Below are positions 1 through 6,396 of a stretch of 16,735 nucleotides of DNA, one piece after another. The notes under the pieces were generated by a model. It made no database searches. It had not been told where the DNA came from and saw only the letters and a list, made by a program, of their open reading frames with translations. The stretch is taken from positions 1 to 16,735 of the forward strand of contig DORE01000094.1 in NCBI GenBank assembly GCA_003514305.1, given 5' to 3'. The stretch is from Gammaproteobacteria bacterium. GTDB taxonomy: Bacteria; Pseudomonadota; Gammaproteobacteria; Pseudomonadales; Pseudohongiellaceae. How positions within the stretch are numbered: the first letter of the stretch is position 1; each line of letters opens with the position of its first letter. A program made the position numbers and the translations under genes.

Positions 1-80
1 ACCAGCCAAGGCAACCACTTACCAGATAGCTCATAAAACCACTTGGGGGAGCCCCATTTATGAAACCAGGTCCAATCCAT
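1..80 (-). CDS. ccmC: Haem exporter subunit CcmC, N-terminal fragment (cut by window edge)
   Basis: The minus strand from an ATG at 80 reads 26 codons to the window edge without a stop. The peptide begins MDWTWFHKWGSPKWFYEL and continues SGKWLPWL, the aromatic-rich start of CcmC ahead of its first membrane helix. CcmC is the six-helix, WWD-domain inner-membrane protein that holds haem and loads it onto CcmE during system I cytochrome c maturation. Position supports the call: it lies directly downstream of ccmB on the same strand, as in the standard ccmABC order. The bases GAAG touch the ATG directly, so there is no well-spaced ribosome-binding site. A GTG farther upstream is out of frame and meets a stop, so the ATG is the best start. 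Only the first tenth or so of the protein is visible, so the name depends strongly on context. Confidence 0.8.
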   Translation of the reverse strand, partial: MDWTWFHKWGSPKWFYELSGKWLPWL

Positions 81-195
81 CTTCAGGTACCGAAAACTTT
101 TTGAAAGAAGTATATCACTGCTGCTGACGTCCTATCAGAGCGAAATTGTAACCTATTGTTATTACGTGGATAAACGCAAAATGGACTACAAGCTG

Positions 196-885
196 TCAGT
201 TTACACTGATACGCAAGGCAGCAGCGGAAGCCAATGGGGCTAGAGTCAACGCAGCAACTAGCATAGCTCCCATAATCGCCAAGTATCCCGAAAGCGAGGC
301 GCCTTCTAGGGTCTGTGAGACTGTCAAGGTGCCTGCTATGAGAACCGGAACGCTCATGGGAAGCGTGATTACCGCAAGGATAAGCCCCCGACTTCCAAGG
401 CCGACCGTCAATGCCACACCGATCGAGCCAAGCAGGCTCAGTACAGGAGTACCAAGCAACAAGGTCAGCATTAATGTCAAATAAGCGCCATCAGGAAAAT
501 TAAGCATGTAGGCAATCAATGGCGACACCACCACGACAGGGAGCCCGCTAACTAACCAATGAGCGATATTCTTTGCCAGTACCAGAAAATAAAGTGGATG
601 AGGACTGAGCATCAGCAGTTCTAGGGAGCCATCTTCAAAGTCAGCGCGAAACAAGTTGTCCATCGCCAACAGGGAAGCGAGCAAAGCTGAGATCCACAGC
701 ACACCAGCTGAGATCTCGCCAAGCACTTCAGGCTCCGGAGAAATCCCGATCGGAAACAAGGTTGCTACCAACACAAAAAACATAAACGGATTGAATAGGT
801 CATTCTTCCTTTTAAGTGCGATCATCAAATCTCTCCGCAATGTCGTAACTACCGCCTTTGCTAGAGTAGAACGAGCACCAATCAT
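196..885 (-). CDS. ccmB: Haem exporter permease subunit CcmB
   Basis: A 229-residue, very hydrophobic protein with about six membrane segments, roughly at residues 33-48, 58-77, 98-128, 132-161, 166-190 and 198-224. The conserved cytoplasmic loop is present as FEDGSLELLMLSP near residues 83-95. CcmB is the permease subunit that pairs with the ATPase CcmA. With CcmC and CcmD it releases haem-loaded CcmE for c-type cytochrome assembly in the inner membrane. Length is a little above the usual 220 or so residues. The ATG start overlaps the ccmA stop by four bases (ATGA, 882-885), which implies translational coupling. The gap to ccmC is unusually wide for this operon, 115 bases. The call is firm from sequence and gene order together. 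Confidence 0.95.
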   Translation of the reverse strand: MIGARSTLAKAVVTTLRRDLMIALKRKNDLFNPFMFFVLVATLFPIGISPEPEVLGEISAGVLWISALLASLLAMDNLFRADFEDGSLELLMLSPHPLYFLVLAKNIAHWLVSGLPVVVVSPLIAYMLNFPDGAYLTLMLTLLLGTPVLSLLGSIGVALTVGLGSRGLILAVITLPMSVPVLIAGTLTVSQTLEGASLSGYLAIMGAMLVAALTLAPLASAAALRISVN

Positions 886-1568
886 GACATCATACCCCCA
901 GACTTTCCGCTCGCTCCGAGCACCAGTTCGGTAAGACCGTCGATTGCGAGTGCATGATGAGTAGTCACTAACACTGAGCCTCCTTGACTGCTGTGCTGCC
1001 GAATCAGATGTTCCAGTAACGCGACTCCTGGAACATCAAGCGTCGTGAAGGGCTCATCCAGCACCCAAAGGCGCGCTTCTGACACCAGTAATCGGGCGAG
1101 ACTTACTCTCTGGTGCTGACCTGCAGAAAGCGTAAAGCACTGCGAATCCTCAAAGCCCTGCAAACCGAGATGTGCGAGTGCGGCATCTATCTCGCACACG
1201 CTGACCTGTCTGCGCAAGTTGCCTGACCACATTAAATTCTCTCTGGGAGTTAGCACCTTGCTGACGCCCACACGATGACCAAGATAGAGTGCGCCGTCAC
1301 GGAACTCTTCCACGCATTCCGTGAGTAATTCGCCGCGCCATCGAATAACACCTCGATAGTTGTCGTTAAATCCGCAAAGAATCCGCAACAGGGTCGTTTT
1401 TCCCGACCCGTTACCCCCTTTGATCTGGAGCACTTGACCTTCATCTACCTGGAAACTCAGGTTTTGAAAAAGAATACGTTCGTCTCTTTCACAGAAGAGA
1501 TCGTCGACTGCGAGCACCGGGATGAGATCGGCCGCCTGCTCAGAATTTTCAGAGGTGAGATTTTCCAT
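882..1568 (-). CDS. ccmA: Cytochrome c biogenesis ATP-binding protein CcmA
   Basis: An ABC-type ATPase of 228 residues from the ATG at 1568. It shows a Walker A motif GGNGSGKT at about residues 51-58, the signature LSAGQ at 147-151, Walker B ending LWVLDEP at 167-173, and a TTHH switch histidine near the end. The LSAGQHQRVSLARL form of the signature is typical of CcmA. ATP hydrolysis by CcmA, bound to CcmB, frees holo-CcmE from CcmC/CcmD for haem transfer to apocytochrome. An in-frame GTG at 1598 would add ten residues, but neither start has a strong ribosome-binding site. I prefer the ATG because the added residues do not look like CcmA, though a weak AAGAA is all that precedes it. The gene lies 159 bases from the end of fliA and shares four bases with ccmB. 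Confidence 0.94.
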   Translation of the reverse strand: MENLTSENSEQAADLIPVLAVDDLFCERDERILFQNLSFQVDEGQVLQIKGGNGSGKTTLLRILCGFNDNYRGVIRWRGELLTECVEEFRDGALYLGHRVGVSKVLTPRENLMWSGNLRRQVSVCEIDAALAHLGLQGFEDSQCFTLSAGQHQRVSLARLLVSEARLWVLDEPFTTLDVPGVALLEHLIRQHSSQGGSVLVTTHHALAIDGLTELVLGASGKSGGMMS

Positions 1569-1576
1569 TTCTTGAA

Positions 1577-1613
1577 GAGTACCGCAGAAGGTACCCACAA
1601 GAGCAAGGGTACT
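1577..1613 (-). promoter_or_regulatory. Competing stem-loops in the ccmA leader
   Basis: Read on the minus strand just before the ccmA ATG, three GTACC-type half-sites occur in a row. The first pair, GTACCC (1612-1607) with GGGTAC (1596-1591), makes a six-base stem with a ten-base loop. The second pair, GTACC (1594-1590) with GGTAC (1583-1579), makes a five-base stem with a six-base loop. The middle element is shared, so only one stem can form at a time. The second stem ends about ten bases from the start codon. This resembles a leader switch, but stems this short also arise by chance and no regulatory partner is visible. Confidence 0.3.
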
Positions 1614-1690
1614 TCGGCATTTTTGTCAATCGCGAGAAACGCTGAACGGGTCTATTCGCATCTTGCATAATGGTAGCGGAACTATCTACC

Positions 1691-1709
1691 GAAAAGTTGA
1701 TTTCCAACT
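1691..1709 (-). terminator. Weak possible intrinsic terminator after fliA
   Basis: On the minus strand, 18 bases beyond the fliA stop, AGTTG (complement of 1705-1709) pairs with CAACT (complement of 1695-1699) across a five-base loop and is followed by four T residues. The stem is short and AT-rich, so termination would be partial at best. Read-through from fliA into ccmA remains possible. Confidence 0.25.
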
Positions 1710-1727
1710 GACTAGGGGCCTGTCGAT

Positions 1728-2477
1728 TCAGCTCCAGTCGGACAATCGCGCTCTGAGCCTAATTGCAGCTTGACTGTGAATCTGGCTGACCCTTGATTCA
1801 CTTACACCGATCACCTCTCCAATCTCCTTGAGGTTCAATTCCTCATCGTAATATAGGGCGAGAACCAGTTTTTCTCGGTCCGGCAACCCATCGATCGCGC
1901 GAGACAGGTGCGCTTTGAATGTATCTCGCTGCAGCCCGTCGCAAGGACCAAGCAACTCGCCAGCCGCCATCTCAATCGCAGAGTCGTCGCCTTCCATTAC
2001 ATCGTCAAAGCTGAACAAGCGGCTTCCTGCAGCATCCTGCAGAATGGCGTAATAAGCGCTTAGATCAATGTCCATTTCTTTCGCTACTTCTGTATCCTTG
2101 GCATCTTGTCCGGTGCGCGCTTCAATTAACTTTATTGCTTCTGCCACCTTTCGCGACTTGCGATGGACAGAGCGTGGTGCCCAATCGCCTTTCCGAACCT
2201 CATCCAGCATTGATCCTCGAATCCTGATTCCCGCATAGGTTTCAAAACTGGCACCTTTCGACACATCGTACTTTCGCGCGGCCTCGAGCAGACCGATCAT
2301 GCCTGACTGAATCAAATCGTCGATCTGGACGCTAGCCGGCATTCTCAGTAGCAAGTGGTGAGCGATGCGTTTGACCAGCGGAGCATAACGATCGACAACC
2401 TCTGTCAGGCTCTTTTCTTGCGCTTCAGCAATCGCTTCAGTTTTATCAATCGCGGAAGCTCCTGTTGCTGCACTCAT
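1728..2477 (-). CDS. fliA: RNA polymerase sigma-28 factor FliA
   Basis: A complete 249-residue sigma-28 factor, close to the 239-247 residues usual in Enterobacteria and Pseudomonas. Region 2 spans about residues 30-98, with the family-typical stretches KYDVSKGASFETYA and RGSMLDEVRKGDWAPRS. Region 3 covers roughly 108-165, and region 4 with its helix-turn-helix covers about 190-245 (LKEIGEVIGVSESRVSQIH). FliA directs core polymerase to late flagellar and chemotaxis promoters and is normally held inactive by FlgM until the hook-basal body is finished. The ATG follows GGGAT at a seven-base distance. In Pseudomonas this gene sits between flhF-fleN and cheYZAB. Here dcd lies upstream and ccmA downstream, and no other flagellar gene is in view. 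All regions look intact, so it does not resemble a decaying gene. Confidence 0.95.
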   Translation of the reverse strand: MSAATGASAIDKTEAIAEAQEKSLTEVVDRYAPLVKRIAHHLLLRMPASVQIDDLIQSGMIGLLEAARKYDVSKGASFETYAGIRIRGSMLDEVRKGDWAPRSVHRKSRKVAEAIKLIEARTGQDAKDTEVAKEMDIDLSAYYAILQDAAGSRLFSFDDVMEGDDSAIEMAAGELLGPCDGLQRDTFKAHLSRAIDGLPDREKLVLALYYDEELNLKEIGEVIGVSESRVSQIHSQAAIRLRARLSDWS

Positions 2478-2649
2478 GTTGTTATCCCGCTATTTAGTTC
2501 GATCGACTGGCCGGCTGTTGCCAATTGAACGCCTTTTCCGTTTGTCTGTTAGTTACGTTTTCGACAACTCTAAACCGCTGATGCAAGCGAACCGCCGTGT
2601 TCGCGTTTATTTCGGGGCAATTAAGCGCCTTTCTATTTCTTTGCGCCCA

Positions 2650-2667
2650 CGACACACCCATGTGTCG
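2650..2667. repeat. Perfect 7-base inverted repeat upstream of fliA
   Basis: CGACACA and TGTGTCG flank the four-base centre CCCA, giving a perfect seven-base stem or an 18-base operator-like dyad. It lies 173 bases before the fliA start. There is no T-tract on either side, so it is a poor intrinsic terminator. A protein-binding site or a structured leader are the alternatives. Confidence 0.45.
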
Positions 2668-3034
2668 GCCTTAAATCCCCCTTCAATCTAACCCAGCTAA
2701 ACAAATTCAAACTCGAGACGACACAAGAGAGAGAACGCCGGTGCTGAAGACTATTCCTCTTCCATGCTTCCGGGTGCGCCTAGTGTCTACTCGTGGTCTA
2801 ACACTCTCGGGCCTGGTGAAGACACCTGCAAAAAGCATTCCAATAGGCGCAAAAACTAAGTATCGGGATTGAAGAGCCCGCATGAAGTGGGCTGTAGAGG
2901 GATTGCAGCAAGTCAGGTAAAAATTTGTTTGGCCGTTACCGGAGGAATTATGCCGAGTTTTTGACGACAACACTTAACAACGTCAATAATCTGGCGGTAC
3001 GGCGCGAGGTGAATTTCAACAACTTTATCAAGCG

Positions 3035-3062
3035 GCGTGTCAGGGCATTGCCGGACTGACGC
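3035..3062. repeat. Interrupted stem-loop after dcd
   Basis: About 55 bases beyond the dcd stop, GCG plus GTCAG near 3035-3043 pairs with CTGACGC at 3056-3062, with two unpaired bases. A nested GGC-ATT-GCC hairpin sits inside. The structure is GC-rich but is not followed by a run of T on the minus strand, so it may be a transcript-end stabiliser rather than a classical terminator. Confidence 0.3.
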
Positions 3063-3116
3063 TATGAGCAAGCTCCACGAATGCCTCCAGCTTACCTACG
3101 TCGCACGCAACAGCTC

Positions 3117-3686
3117 TTACGCCTTTGGAGGGGTGACTCCGGTTTGCCCCATGTATTTCCCACCACGCTGCTTGTATGTCACTTCACATTGTTCATCAGA
3201 TTGATAGAAAAGCATCTGCGCAACTCCCTCATTGGCGTAGATTTTAGCAGGCAGTGGAGTCGTGTTAGAAAATTCCAGTGTGACATGCCCTTCCCACTCT
3301 GGCTCGAGAGGGGTCACGTTGACGATAATCCCGCATCGTGCATAGGTCGACTTGCCCAAGCAAACGGTCAGTACATCTTTAGGAATTCTGAAGTACTCTA
3401 TGGTTCGCGCCAGGGCAAATGAATTCGGCGGTATTACGCAAACAGGCTCTCGTATACTCACAAAACTGCCTTCGTCGAAATTCTTGGGGTCGACAACGTT
3501 GGTAGTGTGCACATTAGTAAAGATCTTGAATTCAGCCGCACAACGAACGTCATACCCATAACTCGATGTTCCATATGAGATAACCTTTTGATTGTCTGAG
3601 AATCTTACCTGCCCGGGCTCGAAAGGATCGATCATTCCCTGCTCGTCCGCCATCTGTCTTATCCACCGATCCGATTTGATTGTCAT
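3117..3686 (-). CDS. dcd: dCTP deaminase
   Basis: A 189-residue protein matching the length of bacterial Dcd (188-193 residues). It carries the hallmark SSYGYDVRC at about 41-49, the phosphate-binding GKSTYARCGI at 111-120, and LEFSN with glutamate at residue 138, the position of the catalytic base in the Escherichia coli enzyme. Dcd converts dCTP to dUTP and ammonia in the cytoplasm, feeding dUMP to thymidylate synthase. The ATG at 3686 follows a G-rich stretch (GGGGGA) by about nine bases. The gene is divergent from the rubredoxin gene, with a perfect TATAAT on its strand at 3802-3807. In Pseudomonas dcd follows metG and apbC on the same strand. Here its orientation relative to metG is reversed and apbC is absent. 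Confidence 0.96.
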   Translation of the reverse strand: MTIKSDRWIRQMADEQGMIDPFEPGQVRFSDNQKVISYGTSSYGYDVRCAAEFKIFTNVHTTNVVDPKNFDEGSFVSIREPVCVIPPNSFALARTIEYFRIPKDVLTVCLGKSTYARCGIIVNVTPLEPEWEGHVTLEFSNTTPLPAKIYANEGVAQMLFYQSDEQCEVTYKQRGGKYMGQTGVTPPKA

Positions 3687-3776
3687 GCCAGGAATTCCCC
3701 CGAAGAAGCCCGCTTGGTGAGGATGCTCATGATAATGCTAATCTTTTCCTTTCGCCATGATACAGCAGGCTATCCC

Positions 3777-3807
3777 TTGGAAATTCACCCACACCTACAG
3801 TATTATA
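3777..3807. promoter_or_regulatory. Divergent promoter region of dcd and the rubredoxin gene
   Basis: On the plus strand, TTGGAA (3777-3782) is separated by 18 bases from TATTAT (3801-3806), a reasonable sigma-70 pair for the rubredoxin-metG direction. On the minus strand the perfect hexamer TATAAT occupies 3802-3807, pointing toward dcd, although its -35 element is poor. The two -10 elements overlap by five bases, so polymerases could not occupy both at once. This is read from consensus matches only. Confidence 0.4.
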
Positions 3808-3944
3808 CCGATCCAGCTTTTACCTAATGCGTCTGATCTCAGTCGCCAAGTCACTTCAGAATTCGCGTAAACCAGCGGTCACTGCGTCGCGGTAAATCGG
3901 TGGACGGCGCATGCACCGCGGGCATGGACACGGAGAGTTTTCCG

Positions 3945-4109
3945 ATGAAGCAATGGCAGTGCATCGTTTGTGGTTTAATTTATGACGAAGAATCAGGTTG
4001 GCCTGAAGACGGCATCGAACCAGGAACTCCTTGGGAAGACGTTCCAGACGACTGGATGTGCCCTGATTGCGGCGTAGGTAAGGAAGACTTCGAAATGATT
4101 GAGTTATAG
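3945..4109 (+). CDS. Rubredoxin
   Basis: A 54-residue protein with the two rubredoxin iron-binding loops: CIVCG with cysteines 6 and 9, and CPDCG with cysteines 39 and 42. Between them lie the expected GLIYDEESGWPEDGI and GTPWEDVPDDW segments. The four cysteines bind one iron, and the protein shuttles single electrons in the cytoplasm, for instance from a rubredoxin reductase to a hydroxylase or to reactive-oxygen-reducing enzymes. I chose the ATG at 3945 because GGAGA lies eight bases upstream and the product then has the standard length. An earlier in-frame start would add 15 residues that match nothing in the family. No reductase or hydroxylase partner is nearby. The gene precedes metG by 80 bases on the same strand. 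The redox partner cannot be deduced from this window. Confidence 0.93.
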   Translation: MKQWQCIVCGLIYDEESGWPEDGIEPGTPWEDVPDDWMCPDCGVGKEDFEMIEL

Positions 4110-4113
4110 GGCC

Positions 4114-4155
4114 TTACCATCGGTAAAATGCACAACCGCGAGCCCGGGCGCTCGC
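4114..4155 (+). terminator. Two hairpins between the rubredoxin gene and metG
   Basis: Just after the rubredoxin stop, TTACC (4114-4118) pairs with GGTAA (4122-4126) over a three-base loop. A stronger hairpin follows: GCGAGC (4138-4143) with GCTCGC (4150-4155) around CCGGGC. Only a weak T-containing stretch follows (TGATTTG), so termination would be incomplete. Being 35 bases before the metG start, the second stem could also lie in the metG leader. Confidence 0.35.
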
Positions 4156-4189
4156 TGATTTGACTCAGTAACTGAAACGAGAAATACAC

Positions 4190-6217
4190 GTGAATAAGCG
4201 CAAAATTCTTGTCACAAGCGCACTACCCTACGCCAACGGAGACATCCACCTTGGGCATCTGATGGAGGCGATTCAGACTGACATTTGGGTTCGCCTGCAG
4301 AAACTTCAGGGCCATGATTGCATTTGGGTTTGTGCCGATGACGCGCACGGCACTGCGATAATGCTCAGCGCTGAAACTCAAGATATCACGCCCGAGGAGC
4401 TCATCGATCGCGTTAACCGGCAGCATCAGCAGGATTTTGCCGATTTTCTGATTGGATTTGATAATTTTTACACGACACACTCAGAAGAGAACCGCGTTTT
4501 TTCCGAGTCCATGTACCAGACCATGGACGCAAATGGGCACATCCAGCGTCGCTCGATCAGACAGCTGTTTGATCCAGAAAAAAACCTGTTCCTTGCCGAC
4601 CGGTATATTGTTGGAACCTGCCCGAAATGCCATGCTGAGAGGCAATATGGCGACAACTGTGAGGCGTGCGGTTCGACCTATAACCCCTCCGAATTAATTT
4701 CTCCCCGCAGTGCAATTTCAGGCGCTGTCCCGATTGAAAAAGAATCAGAGCACTTATTTTTCGATCTTCCGATATTCAAAGATATGTTAAAAGTTTGGAC
4801 TCGCTCCGGCGCACTTCAGGATCAGGTTGCCAACAAGCTGAGCGAATGGCTCGATCAAGACCTACAGCAATGGGATATTAGCCGCGATGCGCCCTACTTT
4901 GGATTCGAAATTCCAAATGCGCCAGGCAAATATTTTTATGTTTGGGTGGACGCCCCAATCGGTTACATGGCAAGTTTTAAAAATTACTGTGATCGCGAAG
5001 GTCTGGACTTTGACAGCTATTGGCTTCCCGACTCTGATACAGAGCTGTATCACTTTATCGGAAAGGACATCATAAATTTTCATACATTGTTCTGGCCCGC
5101 CGTTCTAACCAGTTCTGGCTATCGAACGCCGACCGCAGTATTTGCACACGGTTTTTTAACGGTCGACGGGACTAAAATGTCCAAATCGCGCGGAACATTC
5201 GTCAATGCACGCACTTATCTTGACCACCTCGACCCAGAATACCTTCGCTATTATCTCGCTGCAAAGCTCAGTTCAGGCATCGATGATCTGGATTTAAATC
5301 TGGAAGATTTTGCGCTCAGAGTTAATGCTGACCTGGTAGGAAAAGTCATTAATATCGCCAGCCGCTGTGCCGGATTTATCCACAAAGGCTTCGACGGCAT
5401 GCTAGCGGAAAACCCTGACAATCCTGACCTTCTTTTTGAAATCCAATCCATCAAAGCGCAGGTAACCGAACATTTCGATAGCCGCGAATACGGCAAGGCA
5501 ATTCGACTAATTATGGCTCAGGCCGACAAAGCCAATCAGTACATCAATGAAAAAGAGCCATGGGTATTGGCGAAGGCAGACAAGCAAGCCGCTGAGCTTC
5601 ATGCGATTTGCAGCACTGGCATCAACGCTTTTCGACTGCTTCTCTGCTACCTAAAACCCGTCCTGCCTGCTCTCACAGAAAAGGCGGAGGCGTTCCTCAA
5701 TATTGACCCGTTGGTCTGGAAGGATATCGATTTCCTACTGACCAAACATCGGATAAACAAATTTCAACCCCTTATCACTCGGGTTGAACCAGACAAGATC
5801 AAAGCCATGATTAACGCGACCAGAATGCACAGCGAGCCTCCTATCTCTCTCGAGGCAAAGAGCCACTTTAAAACGGAAATTCCATTTGAGGACTTCGCCA
5901 AAATCGATATGCGCATTGCAAGAATCATAGAAGCCAAGCATGTCGAAGGGGCCGATAAACTGCTCTGTTTGAAACTTGATCTAGGCCAGGACAGTGAAGG
6001 TCAGCCCATATTGAGACAGGTGTTTTCCGGAATAAAATCTGCATATCAGCCAGACGATCTGTTAGGCAAGCTCACCGTCGTAGTCGCCAACTTACAAGCG
6101 CGCAAGATGAAATTTGGCATCTCAGAGGGAATGATTCTCGCCGCCGGCCAGGGCGAAAAAGACATTTGGTTGCTGGAACCAGATTCAGGCGCGACGCCGG
6201 GCCTGAGAGTCACGTAA
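4190..6217 (+). CDS. metG: Methionyl-tRNA synthetase
   Basis: A 675-residue class I aminoacyl-tRNA synthetase, nearly the same length as Escherichia coli MetG. It has HLGH at residues 20-23 (the HIGH motif), a four-cysteine zinc knuckle with cysteines 144, 147, 157 and 160, and KMSKS at 329-333. A C-terminal tRNA-binding OB-fold domain starts near residue 564 (FAKIDMRIARI, then VVVANLQARKMKFG). It charges initiator and elongator tRNA-Met with methionine in the cytoplasm, and the C-terminal domain mediates homodimerisation. Translation starts at a GTG preceded by GAGA at about seven bases. The annotated peptide begins MNKRKILVTSALPYANG, which fits the family. The four-cysteine zinc knuckle marks the E. 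coli-like form. Function is certain. In Pseudomonas the next gene is apbC, which is missing here. Confidence 0.98.
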   Translation: MNKRKILVTSALPYANGDIHLGHLMEAIQTDIWVRLQKLQGHDCIWVCADDAHGTAIMLSAETQDITPEELIDRVNRQHQQDFADFLIGFDNFYTTHSEENRVFSESMYQTMDANGHIQRRSIRQLFDPEKNLFLADRYIVGTCPKCHAERQYGDNCEACGSTYNPSELISPRSAISGAVPIEKESEHLFFDLPIFKDMLKVWTRSGALQDQVANKLSEWLDQDLQQWDISRDAPYFGFEIPNAPGKYFYVWVDAPIGYMASFKNYCDREGLDFDSYWLPDSDTELYHFIGKDIINFHTLFWPAVLTSSGYRTPTAVFAHGFLTVDGTKMSKSRGTFVNARTYLDHLDPEYLRYYLAAKLSSGIDDLDLNLEDFALRVNADLVGKVINIASRCAGFIHKGFDGMLAENPDNPDLLFEIQSIKAQVTEHFDSREYGKAIRLIMAQADKANQYINEKEPWVLAKADKQAAELHAICSTGINAFRLLLCYLKPVLPALTEKAEAFLNIDPLVWKDIDFLLTKHRINKFQPLITRVEPDKIKAMINATRMHSEPPISLEAKSHFKTEIPFEDFAKIDMRIARIIEAKHVEGADKLLCLKLDLGQDSEGQPILRQVFSGIKSAYQPDDLLGKLTVVVANLQARKMKFGISEGMILAAGQGEKDIWLLEPDSGATPGLRVT

Positions 6218-6247
6218 AATCCGTCCGAAAGCACAGTGCAAGGCATT

Positions 6248-6269
6248 AAAAGAGCGCCGACACGCGCTC
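6248..6269 (-). terminator. Terminator-like hairpin after metG, oriented to the minus strand
   Basis: GAGCGC (6252-6257) and GCGCTC (6264-6269) form a perfect six-base stem with a six-base loop. The plus strand has AAAA before the stem and no T-run after it, so the canonical stem plus T-tract order exists only on the minus strand. It lies 35 bases past the metG stop. It may still mark the metG transcript end by structure alone. Confidence 0.4.
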
Positions 6270-6396
6270 ATCAAAAACGTGGGATAGAATTCAAAAACCA
6301 AGTTGATTTCGCGTACGTTACACATTGAACCAGCTTTCTGTCTGCAGATAAAAAGCCAAACACAAAGCACCCAAATCAAACCATGAGTTGCAAAGT

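Larger units (their letters stand above)
2478..3116. other. Gap of 639 bases between dcd and fliA without a recognisable gene
   Basis: Short open frames occur on both strands, but none has a ribosome-binding site, a recognisable domain or coding-like composition. Because dcd and fliA are both on the minus strand, this stretch should hold the dcd 3' end and the fliA promoter. I found no good sigma-70 pair. A -24/-12-like element on the minus strand (GGCGC then TTGC) has nine rather than ten bases between its GG and GC, so it is not a canonical sigma-54 site. The stretch contains two notable inverted repeats, listed separately at 2650-2667 and 3035-3062. Confidence 0.6.

Noticed and set aside
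2600..2640. Possible sigma-54 promoter before fliA on the minus strand
   Set aside because: The GG and GC dinucleotides are nine bases apart instead of the ten required by the -24/-12 consensus.
2476..2691. Plus-strand 71-codon frame divergent from fliA
   Set aside because: Its start lies within the fliA start region with no ribosome-binding site, and the product is Arg/Ser/Leu-rich without motifs.
2707..2973. Minus-strand 88-codon frame between dcd and fliA
   Set aside because: No recognisable domain and no credible initiation signal; composition resembles noncoding DNA.
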